DNA of 58,398 bases from Hydrogenophaga sp. (lineage in GTDB: Bacteria > Pseudomonadota > Gammaproteobacteria > Burkholderiales > Burkholderiaceae_C): NCBI RefSeq assembly GCF_011390835.1, contig NZ_JAABRQ010000024.1, positions 1 through 58,398 of the forward strand, in the 5' to 3' direction. This document shows positions 25,656 to 36,188 of this stretch, one piece after another. The first letter of the stretch is position 1, and the number at the start of each line of letters is the position of its first letter. Below the pieces are notes generated by a model. That model was not told where the DNA came from and searched no databases. It saw only the letters and a program-made list of their open reading frames with translations. The position numbers and the translations under genes are program-made.

Positions 25656-25689
25656 TCAAACCCACTGCAAGCTCCAAAACCCCCACCAG

Positions 25690-26478
25690 ATGACCCAAGA
25701 CCACAAACACCTGCACCTTCAGATCCGAGGTGATCACAGCGAGATCGCTGTGATCACGCTGACCCGGCCTACCAAGCGAAATGCGCTCAACGATGCACTC
25801 GTGATGGCCCTGCGCGACACGTTTCAGAACCTGCCGGACACCGTCCGCGCAGCAGTGGTTCACGGGGAGGGCGATCACTTCTGTGCTGGGCTCGACCTGT
25901 CCGAACTGAGCGAGCGGGATGCAGGACAAGGCGTGATGCATTCGCGCATGTGGCACACGGCGCTGGATGCGCTGGAGAAAGGCCGTGTGCCGGTGGTGGC
26001 TGCGCTGCATGGTGCGGTGGTGGGCGGCGGCCTGGAGCTTGCCAGCGCCTGCCACATCCGGGTGGCAGACGAAACGACCTTCTTCGCCTTGCCCGAGGGC
26101 ACCCGCGGCATCTTCGTGGGCGGTGGCGGTTCAGTGCGCGTGCCCAAGCTGATCGGCGCCGCGCGCATGGCCGACATGATGTTCACCGGCCGTGTCTACA
26201 AGGCGGCCGAAGCCGAGCGCGTCGGTCTGACCCAATACCTCGTGCCCGCCGGCAGCGCCTTTGACAAAGCCTTCGAACTCGCCACGCGCATCGCCAGCAA
26301 CGCACCCCTGACCAACTACGCGCTGATACATGCCTTGCCGCGCATCGCCGAGCAACCGGCCGACCATGGCCTGTTCACCGAGTCACTCGTTGCAGCCATT
26401 GCGCAATCTGCGCCTGAAGCCAAGGCGCGGGTGCGCGCCTTTCTTGACGGCAAGGCAGCCAAAGTCAGCAAAGACTGA
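25690..26478 (+). CDS. Crotonase-family enoyl-CoA hydratase
   Basis: The 262-residue crotonase has the two oxyanion-hole segments (GDHFCAGLDLSEL and ALHGAVVGGGLELASACHI). Both catalytic glutamate positions of true hydratases are filled: Glu in GGGLELA and Glu in FFALPEGTRG. It would add water to a cinnamoyl-type CoA ester. A hydratase-lyase of the ferulate Ech type was considered. No vanillin dehydrogenase is present, and an SDR and a thiolase follow, so a beta-oxidation role is favoured. It is the first gene of an operon of eight. Confidence 0.85.
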   Translation: MTQDHKHLHLQIRGDHSEIAVITLTRPTKRNALNDALVMALRDTFQNLPDTVRAAVVHGEGDHFCAGLDLSELSERDAGQGVMHSRMWHTALDALEKGRVPVVAALHGAVVGGGLELASACHIRVADETTFFALPEGTRGIFVGGGGSVRVPKLIGAARMADMMFTGRVYKAAEAERVGLTQYLVPAGSAFDKAFELATRIASNAPLTNYALIHALPRIAEQPADHGLFTESLVAAIAQSAPEAKARVRAFLDGKAAKVSKD

Positions 26479-26536
26479 CCCTGCCCTTTTCGCAATCCGG
26501 CAGAAGACCGGATACCGACCAGCCCCCCCGATACCG

Positions 26537-28437
<1,901 letters not shown>

Positions 28438-28443
28438 CACAGC

Positions 28444-29697
28444 ATGACCACACGCGGATTCTTCAATTCCTTTGATGACGTCTTCATCCTGGACGGTGTG
28501 CGCACGCCCATGGTCGACTACTGCGGCGAGCTCGGCCACATCTCGCCCACCGACCTCGGGATCAAAGTCGCGCGCTCGGCGCTGGAACGCGCGGGCGTGC
28601 CGGCCGATCACATCGGCTCGGTCGTGGCCGGCAACATGGCGCCGGGCGACTTCGACCAGTTCTTCCTGCCGCGCCACATCGGCCTGTACGCCGGCGTACC
28701 GGTTGAAGTGCCTGCCATCATGGTGCAACGCATCTGCGGCACCGGGTTTGAGCTGTTCCGCCAGGCGGGTGAACACATCCAGGGCGGCACATGTGAGGCG
28801 GCGCTCGTGGTCGGCACAGAAAACATGACGCGCAACCCGATCGCCGCATTCGATCACCGCACCGGGTTCAAGCTCGGCGCGCCGGTCGGCTTCAAGGACT
28901 TCATGTGGGAAGCGCTGAAGGACCCGGCGGTTGGCATCAACATGATCCAGACCGCCGAGAACCTGGCGAGGCAATACGGCATCAGCCGAGACGATGTCGA
29001 CGCCTTTGCGTCTTCATCGTTCGCCAAAGCGGTGGCAGCACAGGCAAGCGGCTTCTTCGCCGGCGAGATCGTGCCCGTGATCACTGAGAAATTTGAGGTC
29101 GAGGGCTACCAGCCCCGCGGCATCAGGCTGCAAGGCAAGCTCACCGAGGTGGCCAGCGACACCCACCCGCGCGTGTCGCCCAAGGAGGTGCTCGCCAAGC
29201 TGCGCTCGGTGTTCGAAGGCGGCGTTCAGACCGGGGGCAACAGCTCTGCGCTGGTGGATGCCGCGGCGGCTTGTGTGGTGAGCTCGGGCGCCTATGCCAA
29301 AGCACAGGGCAAGCAGCCGCTGGCTCGGGTCGTGGCCGCCGCCGCCGTGGGCGTGCCGCCCCACATCATGGGCATTGGACCGGCGCCGGCCATTCGCCTG
29401 CTGCTTGAGCTCGCAGGCTTGAAGCTCGGCGACATTGCCCGCTTCGAGATCAACGAGGCGCAAGGCGCGCAGACGCTGGCCGTGGGCCGCGAGCTCGGGC
29501 TCGACCTCGACAAGCTCAACGTCAACGGCGGCGCAATCGCACTCGGCCATCCGCTCGCCGCGACTGGCGTTCGCCTCACGCTCACGCTGGCGCGCGAGCT
29601 GAAGCGATCGGGCCAACGCTTCGGCATCTCCAGTGCCTGCGTCGGTGGCGGACAAGGCATCGCGTTGCTGATCGAAAACCCAGAAGCCGCCTCCTGA
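28444..29697 (+). CDS. Thiolase (acyl-CoA acetyltransferase)
   Basis: The 417-residue thiolase has the nucleophilic Cys98 in MVQRICGTGFEL, the His in NGGAIALGHPLAATG and the second Cys in SSACVGGGQG. It would split a beta-ketoacyl-CoA with CoA to give acetyl-CoA and a shortened acyl-CoA, here probably a hydroxybenzoyl-CoA. It begins six bases after the ligase stop. Its length is slightly above the 390-400 usual for acetoacetyl-CoA thiolases because of an N-terminal extension. Confidence 0.93.
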   Translation: MTTRGFFNSFDDVFILDGVRTPMVDYCGELGHISPTDLGIKVARSALERAGVPADHIGSVVAGNMAPGDFDQFFLPRHIGLYAGVPVEVPAIMVQRICGTGFELFRQAGEHIQGGTCEAALVVGTENMTRNPIAAFDHRTGFKLGAPVGFKDFMWEALKDPAVGINMIQTAENLARQYGISRDDVDAFASSSFAKAVAAQASGFFAGEIVPVITEKFEVEGYQPRGIRLQGKLTEVASDTHPRVSPKEVLAKLRSVFEGGVQTGGNSSALVDAAAACVVSSGAYAKAQGKQPLARVVAAAAVGVPPHIMGIGPAPAIRLLLELAGLKLGDIARFEINEAQGAQTLAVGRELGLDLDKLNVNGGAIALGHPLAATGVRLTLTLARELKRSGQRFGISSACVGGGQGIALLIENPEAAS

Positions 29698-29724
29698 CCC
29701 CAGACACCACACGAAAGACCCACC

Positions 29725-30489
29725 ATGAAGATCCAAGGACATTCGGCTCTCGTAACCGGCGGAGGCTCTGGCCTCGGTGAAGCCACAGCCCGCGAACTCG
29801 CCCGCCTCGGCGCCAAGGTCGCCGTGCTCGACCTCCATCTTGAGAACGCACAACGCGTTGCTGACGAGATCGGCGGCATTGCATGCGCTTGCGACATCAC
29901 CAACAGCGAGAGTCTGCAGGCTGCCATGGACGCCGCCGCTGCTGCGCACGGCCCTGCCCGCATCCTCATGCACATCGCTGGGATCGGCAGCGCCAAGCGC
30001 GTGGTCGGCAAAGACGGCCATGCCGCACCGCTGGAAGACTTTGCCCGCGTGATCAACGTCAATCTGATCGGCACCTACAACGCAGCACGCCTGTTCGCCG
30101 CCGCCTGCGCCAAGCTGGACCCCATGGAAGATGGCGAGCGCGGCGTGATGGTGTTCACCGCCAGCGTGGCAGCATTTGATGGCCAGGTGGGTCAACAAGC
30201 CTACAGCGCATCCAAGGCCGGCGTCGCAGGCATGACCCTCCCCATGGCCCGCGACCTGGCACAACATGGCATTCGCGTCTGCACCATCGCACCCGGCCTG
30301 TTCGCCACGCCGCTCATGCGCCAGCTGCCGGAGCCGGTGCAAGCCTCGCTAGCCGCCAGCATTCCGTTTCCACCGCGCCTGGGCAAGCCCGAAGAGTTTG
30401 CCCAGCTGGCCGTGCACATCGTCAGCAACGGTCACCTCAATGGCGAGGTGATCCGTCTCGATGGTGCGCTGCGCATGGCCCCGCGCTGA
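29725..30489 (+). CDS. SDR-family 3-hydroxyacyl-CoA dehydrogenase
   Basis: The 254-residue short-chain dehydrogenase has the NAD motif TGGGSGLGEA (residues 11-20), Ser147 in FTASVAAF, and the catalytic Tyr160 and Lys164 in YSASKAG. The sequence resembles type 10 hydroxysteroid/3-hydroxyacyl-CoA dehydrogenases, which oxidise 3-hydroxyacyl-CoA. Between a hydratase, a thiolase and a thioesterase it fills the dehydrogenase step of a beta-oxidation round. Confidence 0.9.
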   Translation: MKIQGHSALVTGGGSGLGEATARELARLGAKVAVLDLHLENAQRVADEIGGIACACDITNSESLQAAMDAAAAAHGPARILMHIAGIGSAKRVVGKDGHAAPLEDFARVINVNLIGTYNAARLFAAACAKLDPMEDGERGVMVFTASVAAFDGQVGQQAYSASKAGVAGMTLPMARDLAQHGIRVCTIAPGLFATPLMRQLPEPVQASLAASIPFPPRLGKPEEFAQLAVHIVSNGHLNGEVIRLDGALRMAPR

Positions 30490-30498
30490 AAGACACAC

Positions 30499-30918
30499 GT
30501 GACCAAAACCGTTGTCTACGAAGTGGATGTGATGTTCGGCGATTGCGATCCCGCCGGCATTGTCTTCTTTCCCAATTTCAGCAAGTGGATGGACGCGTCC
30601 TCATTGAATTTCTTCGTGAAATGCGGTGTGCCGCCCTGGCGCGAGCTGGTCAAGACCACCGGCATCATCGGCACGCCGCTGCTGGAGATCAACACCCGAT
30701 TCATAAAGCCCGCCACCTACGGCGAGCGGCTGCAGATCCACACCAGCGTGATCGAATGGCGCGACAAAGTGTTCATCCACCAGCATCGGGTGATGCGGGG
30801 CGACACCCTGTTGTGCGAAGGCACCGAAACGCGCGCCTTCTGCATGCGCCTTCCGGACGAGCCCGACCGCATCAAGGCCATTCCGGTGCCGAAGGACATC
30901 CAGGCCCTTTGCACCTGA
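30499..30918 (+). CDS. 4-hydroxybenzoyl-CoA thioesterase family enzyme
   Basis: The 139-residue hotdog-fold thioesterase is very like Pseudomonas 4-hydroxybenzoyl-CoA thioesterase. The active-site stretch FGDCDPAGIVFFPNF has the catalytic Asp at residue 17, the same number, followed by FVKCGVPPWR and an ending close to KDIQALCT. It would release a free hydroxybenzoate from the CoA ester formed by the thiolase. It starts with GTG nine bases after the SDR stop. This gene is the strongest evidence that the operon handles aromatic CoA esters. Confidence 0.92.
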   Translation: MTKTVVYEVDVMFGDCDPAGIVFFPNFSKWMDASSLNFFVKCGVPPWRELVKTTGIIGTPLLEINTRFIKPATYGERLQIHTSVIEWRDKVFIHQHRVMRGDTLLCEGTETRAFCMRLPDEPDRIKAIPVPKDIQALCT

Positions 30919-30941
30919 GCGCGCCCCTGAGAGGAGCCCCT

Positions 30942-31625
30942 ATGTACTACGAACCTGGCAAGACACCACACGGTCTGCCGCACGATCCATTCAAGTCCTG
31001 CGTGATTCCACGCCCCATCGGCTGGATCTCCACGGTGGATGCCCAGGGGCAGCACAACCTCGCACCGTACAGCCAGTTCCAGAACGTGACCTTCGATCCA
31101 CCCATCGTCATGTTCAGCGCCAACCAGACCACCCAGGGCGAGCGCAAGGACTCGGTGCGCAACGCTGAGCAGATGGGCCAGTTTGTCTGGAACATGGCCA
31201 CCTACGCGTTGCGCGAAGCGGTCAACATCACTGCCGAAGAGCTGCCCCCTGGGGTCGACGAGTTCGAGCGCGCCGGGTTGGGCAAGCTGCCCAGCCGGCT
31301 CGTGAAGCCGATGCGCGTCAAGGGTTCGCCGATTCAGTTCGAATGCGAATATCTCAACACCCTGCGCTTCCCAGGCACCCCCCCGATGGGCACGGTCGAT
31401 GTGGTGTTCGGCCGGGTAGTGGCCATTCACATCGACGATGAGGTGATCAACGCACAGGGCCTGGTGGACGTGCTCAAAATCCAGCCGTTGGCCCGCATGG
31501 GCTATTACGACTACACCTATGTCGACAACCAGTTTCAGATGGTGATCCCCGGCAACAGCAAAGCCTTGCTGGCCGGCCTCGAAGGGTCGCCTGACAAGGC
31601 CGCACAAGAAACGCCAGGGCGGTGA
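30942..31625 (+). CDS. Flavin reductase-like FMN-binding protein
   Basis: The 227-residue protein of the flavin-reductase split-barrel family contains CVIPRPIGWISTVDAQGQHNLAPYS, the usual flavin-binding start, and GERKDSVRNAEQMGQFVWNMA. Such proteins supply reduced flavin to a partner monooxygenase or act as flavoproteins themselves. No partner monooxygenase is visible nearby, so its role in the operon is unclear. A GAGGAG lies just upstream of the chosen ATG. Confidence 0.85.
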   Translation: MYYEPGKTPHGLPHDPFKSCVIPRPIGWISTVDAQGQHNLAPYSQFQNVTFDPPIVMFSANQTTQGERKDSVRNAEQMGQFVWNMATYALREAVNITAEELPPGVDEFERAGLGKLPSRLVKPMRVKGSPIQFECEYLNTLRFPGTPPMGTVDVVFGRVVAIHIDDEVINAQGLVDVLKIQPLARMGYYDYTYVDNQFQMVIPGNSKALLAGLEGSPDKAAQETPGR

Positions 31626-31675
31626 GCCATGGAACGCCCCATTTTTTTCGACCGCCTCCCCCACCTCGAACACAC

Positions 31676-33388
31676 ATGAACCACTTCCGGCCGCCCACCG
31701 AGGACATGCAGTTCATCCTTCACCAGGTGCTGTGTGCACCCGAGCAATGGCGGGCCTTGCCGGTCCACAGCGAGGTCGATGCCGACCTGATGCGCCAGGT
31801 GCTTGAAGAAGCCGGCAAGTTCGTGGGCGAAGTCATCGCCCCGCTGAATCGCGAGGGGGACGAGATTGGCGCTCAGTTCAAGGCTGGCGTGGTCACCACG
31901 CCGCCAGGCTTTCGCGACGCTTATCAGGCCTTCTGGCAGGCGGGCTGGCCAGCCCTTTCGGCTGCGCAAGACGACGGCGGCCAGGGCCTGCCCACTGTGC
32001 TCGAGGCCATGCTGTATGAAATGCTGAGCGCCGCCAACCATGGCTGGACCATGGCGCCTGGCTTGCTGCACGGCGCCTACGAGTGCATCAAGCACCACGC
32101 CTCGGACGAGCTCAAGGCGCGTTTCTTGAACAAGGTCGCCAGCGGCGAGTGGCTGGCGACCATGTGCCTGACCGAACCCCAGGCCGGGTCCGACCTGGGA
32201 CTGACCCGAACCAAGGCCCTTCCACTGCCAGACGGACGCTACGCACTGTCGGGCACCAAGATCTTCATCTCGGGGGGCGAGCACGACCTGAGCGACAACA
32301 TCGTGCACCTTGTTCTCGCCCGCCTGCCCGACAGTCCACCCGGACCCAAAGGCCTGTCGCTGTTCCTGGTGCCCAAGTTCTACGAGGACGGCAGTCGCAG
32401 CGCCGTGACGTGCGAGCGCATCGAGGAAAAAATGGGGCTTCACGGCAGCCCCACCTGCGTGATGCGCTTTGACGAAGCCGCCGCGTGGATCGTTGGTGAT
32501 CCAGGCAAGGGGCTCAATGCCATGTTCGTGATGATGAACGCCGCGCGCCTGCACGTGTCCTTGCAAGGCATCGGCCTGCTGGAAGCCGCGTGGCAGAAGG
32601 CTCATGCCTATGCGCAGGAGCGGCGTCAAATGCGCGCGCCGGGCAGTTCCACCCGAGCGGGCGAGGCCGATCTGATTGCACTCCACCCGGCCATGCAACG
32701 CATCCTCGGCTCCCAGCGCGCCTGGGTGGACGCCGGTCGTGTGTTGGCCTACCGCACCGCGCTGGAGCTCGACGCGGTCAAGCACCACCCGGACGCGTCG
32801 CGTCGCGAAGCGGCCAGCCAATGGTGTGGCTTGGTCACGCCTGTGCTGAAAGCGGCATGGACCGACCAGGCATTCAGCGGCGCCAGCGCCTGCCTGCAGG
32901 TGTTTGGCGGCCACGGGTATGTTCGGGAATGGGGTATCGAGCAGCATGTGCGCGACGCACGCGTGGCCATGATTTACGAAGGCACCAACGAAATACAGGC
33001 GATCGACCTGCTGCTTCGCAAGGTACTGCCCGATGGCGCTCGTGCCCTTACCGCCCTGCTGGGCGAATTGCGCGCTAGTCTCTCCGACTGCTCGGACGAC
33101 CCGCGCGCGATGAAGGCCATTCAGGAGTTCGAGCGCTTCGTGCGCGATGAGCTGCTGCCAGGCACCCAGGCACCCGGCGCCCCGGCCGATCGCGCGCACT
33201 GGCTGGCAGACGATTTTCTCCGCGCCATGGCTATGCTGCTGATGGCCTGGGCATGGGCACGCATCGGCTCCGAACCGGCCGCCAAGAGCGCCCGCTGGAC
33301 GGTGGCGGAGCAGGCCTTCTGGCGCTGGGTCTGGCCCGAATTCGGGCTGCGCCTGGGCTTGATGCGGGCCACGCTGGCGCAGGACTGA
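31676..33388 (+). CDS. Acyl-CoA dehydrogenase of the long (DmdC-like) type
   Basis: The 570-residue FAD-dependent dehydrogenase has TEPQAGSDLGLTRTKA, SGTKIFISGGEHDL and VFGGHGYVREWGIEQHVRDARV. YEGTNEIQAIDLLLRK lies near the flavin site. The extra N-terminal segment (RPPTEDMQFILHQVL) and about 150 C-terminal residues match the long subfamily that includes 3-methylmercaptopropionyl-CoA dehydrogenase. Desaturation of an arylpropionyl-CoA would give the substrate of the crotonase, so the operon may also use dihydro-hydroxycinnamates. I chose the ATG at 31676 as the start of the conserved N-terminus. Confidence 0.9.
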   Translation: MNHFRPPTEDMQFILHQVLCAPEQWRALPVHSEVDADLMRQVLEEAGKFVGEVIAPLNREGDEIGAQFKAGVVTTPPGFRDAYQAFWQAGWPALSAAQDDGGQGLPTVLEAMLYEMLSAANHGWTMAPGLLHGAYECIKHHASDELKARFLNKVASGEWLATMCLTEPQAGSDLGLTRTKALPLPDGRYALSGTKIFISGGEHDLSDNIVHLVLARLPDSPPGPKGLSLFLVPKFYEDGSRSAVTCERIEEKMGLHGSPTCVMRFDEAAAWIVGDPGKGLNAMFVMMNAARLHVSLQGIGLLEAAWQKAHAYAQERRQMRAPGSSTRAGEADLIALHPAMQRILGSQRAWVDAGRVLAYRTALELDAVKHHPDASRREAASQWCGLVTPVLKAAWTDQAFSGASACLQVFGGHGYVREWGIEQHVRDARVAMIYEGTNEIQAIDLLLRKVLPDGARALTALLGELRASLSDCSDDPRAMKAIQEFERFVRDELLPGTQAPGAPADRAHWLADDFLRAMAMLLMAWAWARIGSEPAAKSARWTVAEQAFWRWVWPEFGLRLGLMRATLAQD

Positions 33389-33413
33389 AGCGGAGGCCGG
33401 ACGGCTTGACGCT

Positions 33414-33995
33414 ATGCTCGACCCCATGCCCGCTCCAACCGATCGCAGCAGCAAGGCTTGCCCTCGACCATCTCGCAAGGCGCGGGCCCTTGAAACAGTG
33501 ACAGCTGCGGCAGACTCCGCGGCGGACAACGCTGACGGGCTGGACACCAGCTATCTGGAATCCCTGCTCGGCTATAACGCCCGCCGCACGGCGCTGGCGG
33601 TGATTGGCGTTTTTCTGCGCCGCATGGCGCCATTTGAGCTGCGCCCGGTGGACTTCTCGGTGCTGACCCTGATTGCGCACAACCCCGGCGCCACCTCCCG
33701 GCAAATTTGCGCCGCGCTCGATATACAACCACCCAACCTGGTCGGGCTGATCCGGCAGATGGAGGCGCGAGGCCTCGTGCAACGCAAACCCCATCCCACC
33801 GACCGGCGCGCTCAGGGGCTGCACCTTTCTGCGGCGGGCAAGCGGCTGCAACGCGAAGCCCAGGCCGAGGCCACAGCCCTGGAGCAGGATGCATCGTCGG
33901 CGCTCTGCGCCGAGGAACTGAAGACCCTGAAGGGACTGCTGAGGAAGGTCTACCTTCGCACACCGGCCCAGGATACCGGCACCGACCCCGGGTAA
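33414..33995 (+). CDS. MarR-family regulator of the phenylpropanoid operon
   Basis: The 193-residue regulator has a winged helix-turn-helix: LRPVDFSVLTLIAHNPGATSRQICAAL, then QPPNLVGLIRQMEARGLVQRK, and the wing residues HPTDRRAQ. A 40-residue variable N-terminus precedes it; an internal ATG at 33426 is possible. It is last in the operon. MarR proteins such as CouR control hydroxycinnamate genes by releasing DNA on binding the CoA thioester. The palindrome in the operon promoter is the expected target. Confidence 0.87.
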   Translation: MLDPMPAPTDRSSKACPRPSRKARALETVTAAADSAADNADGLDTSYLESLLGYNARRTALAVIGVFLRRMAPFELRPVDFSVLTLIAHNPGATSRQICAALDIQPPNLVGLIRQMEARGLVQRKPHPTDRRAQGLHLSAAGKRLQREAQAEATALEQDASSALCAEELKTLKGLLRKVYLRTPAQDTGTDPG

Positions 33996-34039
33996 ATCCG
34001 GAGCAACGGGCTTCCAGGCCAGGGGCATGATGAATTCGA

Positions 34040-34056
34040 GCTAGCAAAGTGCTAGC
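34040..34056. promoter_or_regulatory. Paired GCTAGC palindrome upstream of the HxlR-type gene
   Basis: GCTAGC-AAAGT-GCTAGC repeats one self-palindrome at 11-base spacing, one helical turn, about 85 bases before the ATG. This suits a dimeric winged-helix repressor acting on its own gene. Confidence 0.4.
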
Positions 34057-34138
34057 GGTGCCCGGATACTCCCTCAGCGTTTCGCTGCCCAGGGTGGCGC
34101 TGGACACACCCTCAAGGGCTGTTCAAGGAGTCAAGAAC

Positions 34139-34492
34139 ATGGGTGCCAAAGACAACGCCGCCGTGATTCAACTGTTCGACCTGCTGGAGTCGCGTTACGC
34201 GATGCGCGTGATCTGGGCCCTATCGGACGGTCACCCGCAGACGTTCCGCCTGCTGCAGGACAGCGTGGGCGGCGTCACCCCGAACACGCTCAACACCCGC
34301 CTGAAGCAGCTGCGCGCGGCCAGGCTGGTCGAGCACGGCGGTGACGGCTACCGGCTGACCCACCAGGGTGCAGACCTGGCGCGCCGCATGACCGACGTGC
34401 AGCTGTTTGCAGGGCGCTGGGCTCAGCAGCAGGCTCGCACCGCGGCTGTCAGCGGCAACGGCGCGGCTGCAGCGCACCCCGCCTCACCCTGA
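34139..34492 (+). CDS. HxlR-type winged-helix transcriptional regulator
   Basis: The 117-residue protein has a fold like HxlR regulators: LFDLLESRYAMRVIWALSDG, TFRLLQDSVGGVTPNTLNTRLKQL, ARLVEHGGDGYRLTHQGADL. The N-terminal cysteine typical of redox-sensing HxlR members is absent. AAGGAG stands eight bases before the chosen ATG; an in-frame ATG at 34049 would fall in the putative operator. Its target is unknown; it converges with the FAH-family gene. Confidence 0.75.
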   Translation: MGAKDNAAVIQLFDLLESRYAMRVIWALSDGHPQTFRLLQDSVGGVTPNTLNTRLKQLRAARLVEHGGDGYRLTHQGADLARRMTDVQLFAGRWAQQQARTAAVSGNGAAAAHPASP

Positions 34493-34504
34493 GGCGCTGG
34501 CGCG

Positions 34505-35356
34505 CTAGCGCACAGGACTCTCCACCACCACCTGGCGCTGCTCACCCAGACCGCTGCCGCCCAGGGTGACCACGTCCCCCGCCTTCAGGTAGCTCGGCTG
34601 CTTCATGCCCATGCCCACACCGGGCGGCGTGCCGGTGGCAATCACGTCGCCGGGCTCCAGCGCCATGAAACGGCTCAGATAGCTCACGATGTAGGCCGCA
34701 CAAAAGATCATGGTGCGGGTGTTGCCACGTTGCCTGGGCGCGCCGTTCACGTCCAGCCACAGATCCACTGCCTGCGGATCACCCAGCTCGTCAGGCGTGA
34801 CCAGCCAGGGACCGAGCGGGCAATGGGTGGGGTAGCTCTTACCCTTGACCCACTGGCCTTCGTATTCCATCTGATAGGCGCGCTCGGACACGTCGTTGAC
34901 CAGGCAGAACCCCGCCACATGGGCCAGCGCCTCGCCCTCGCTCACATGAAACGTGCGCTGGCCAATCACGATGCCCAGCTCCACCTCCCAGTCCAGCTTC
35001 AGCGCTCCGGGCGGCAACCAGATGTCGTCGTTCGGGCCGCTGATCGAGCCGCGGTGCTTGTTGAATACGATGGGCTGGCCGGGCGGCTTCAGGCCCGCTT
35101 CGGCGGCATGGTCGGCGTAGTTCAAACCGATGCCGATCACGTTGCCCACCCCGCCCACACAGGCACCCAGGCGCGCCCCATCCTGCACCCGCGGCAGGGC
35201 GGTCGGGTCGAGCGCCATCAGTCGCGCCATAGAATCAGGCTCCAGCGTGGCCAGTCCGATGTCAGCCACCAGCCCTGTCAGATCGCGCAGCCCGCCGTCT
35301 GCGTCGACCAGACCGGGTTTTTCCGCGCCGAATGGTCCGTGGCGGAACAGTTTCAT
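34505..35356 (-). CDS. Fumarylacetoacetate hydrolase family protein
   Basis: The 283-residue FAH-fold enzyme has the conserved IGIGLNYADHAAEAGLK, GSISGPNDDIWLP and LDWEVELGIVIGQ, the last carrying the metal-binding Glu residues. The C-terminal part includes GDVIATGTPPGVGMG. Members hydrolyse or isomerise acylpyruvates and ring-cleavage products. With meta-cleavage genes in the window a role in aromatic breakdown is possible, but it is unlinked to those operons. I chose the ATG at 35356, at MKLFRHG, with AGGAA upstream. Confidence 0.88.
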   Translation of the reverse strand: MKLFRHGPFGAEKPGLVDADGGLRDLTGLVADIGLATLEPDSMARLMALDPTALPRVQDGARLGACVGGVGNVIGIGLNYADHAAEAGLKPPGQPIVFNKHRGSISGPNDDIWLPPGALKLDWEVELGIVIGQRTFHVSEGEALAHVAGFCLVNDVSERAYQMEYEGQWVKGKSYPTHCPLGPWLVTPDELGDPQAVDLWLDVNGAPRQRGNTRTMIFCAAYIVSYLSRFMALEPGDVIATGTPPGVGMGMKQPSYLKAGDVVTLGGSGLGEQRQVVVESPVR

Positions 35357-35419
35357 GGGTGATTCCTGTGCAAAAGAGCACATTCTGACCCCGCTGGCTG
35401 CCTTTGCGCCGGTCGATCC

Positions 35420-35447
35420 CTTGAAAACCTGGCCGGCGAACCCAAAT
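35420..35447 (+). promoter_or_regulatory. Sigma-32-like promoter of grpE
   Basis: CTTGAAA (35420-35426) and CCCAAAT (35441-35447) are 14 bases apart, close to the heat-shock consensus CTTGAAA and CCCCATnT. It lies about 50 bases before the grpE start. Confidence 0.55.
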
Positions 35448-35500
35448 GAATCACAAATAGCCTTTGATGGCATTGCTTTTTCGATCAGGACAACGACCCC

Positions 35501-36076
35501 ATGAGCCAGACCCCCCCCAAGCATCCCTCAGCCTTCGAGCCCGAATCCGCTGAAGAAAAATCGTTTTCGCTGGAAGAAAATCTGGCCGGTGCGGCGTCTG
35601 CCGAAGTGGATGCGCTCGCCGCCCTGACCAACGAGGCCAGCGCACTCAAGGTGCAAAACGCTGACTTGGCCGAGCAGTTCCTGCGCGCCAAGGCCGAGGC
35701 CGAAAACACCCGCCGCCGTGCTGAAGAAGAGATCAGCAAGGCGCGCAAGTTTGCAGTGGAGAGCTTTGCGGAAAGCCTTTTGGCCGTGGCCGATAGTCTG
35801 GAAGCCGGTCTGGCCGTTCAGGAGGCCACCCGCGAACAGTTGCGCGAAGGCTCGGAAGCCACGCTCAAGCAGCTGAGAAGCGCGCTGGAACGCCACAAGG
35901 TGATCCAGATTGACCCGCCTGCAGGCACCAAATTCGACCCGCATCAGCACCAGGCCATCAGCATGGTGCCTGCCGAGCAGGAGCCCAACACCGTGGTGAC
36001 GGTGCTGCAAAAGGGCTATCTGATCGCCGAGCGCGTGCTGCGCCCGGCCCTGGTGACGGTAGCAGCGCCGAAATAG
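35501..36076 (+). CDS. grpE: Nucleotide exchange factor GrpE
   Basis: The 191-residue co-chaperone releases ADP from DnaK. After a disordered acidic N-terminus comes a long helix ([30 protein letters not shown]). The C-terminal beta domain carries the signature [12 protein letters not shown] and [21 protein letters not shown]. It stands directly before dnaK and dnaJ. Confidence 0.96.
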   Translation: MSQTPPKHPSAFEPESAEEKSFSLEENLAGAASAEVDALAALTNEASALKVQNADLAEQFLRAKAEAENTRRRAEEEISKARKFAVESFAESLLAVADSLEAGLAVQEATREQLREGSEATLKQLRSALERHKVIQIDPPAGTKFDPHQHQAISMVPAEQEPNTVVTVLQKGYLIAERVLRPALVTVAAPK

Positions 36077-36097
36077 GCATTTTTCTGGCGCCAGCCC

Positions 36098-36126
36098 CTT
36101 GAAATCTTACTGAGTTATCCACACCT
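36098..36126 (+). promoter_or_regulatory. Sigma-32-like promoter of dnaK
   Basis: CTTGAAA (36098-36104) and CCACACCT (36119-36126) are separated by 14 bases in the 112-base gap between grpE and dnaK. This would give dnaK its own heat-shock start in addition to read-through from grpE. Confidence 0.5.
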
Positions 36127-36188
36127 CCTCCACATCGGGCCCACAGCCCATCCCCACACTTTTCAACTTTTCGAACCGGAGCATAAAA

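Larger units (their letters stand above)
25378..25689. promoter_or_regulatory. Divergent control region of TRAP and phenylpropanoid operons
   Basis: This 312-base spacer has no supported gene. It contains a promoter with an embedded palindrome for the rightward operon and a long hairpin close to dctP, both listed separately. I could not identify the leftward promoter. Confidence 0.6.

Noticed and set aside
34494..34511. GCGCT/AGCGC hairpin between the HxlR-type gene and the FAH-family gene as a terminator
   Set aside because: It overlaps the FAH-family stop codon, has only five pairs and has no T-run on either side, so evidence for termination is weak.
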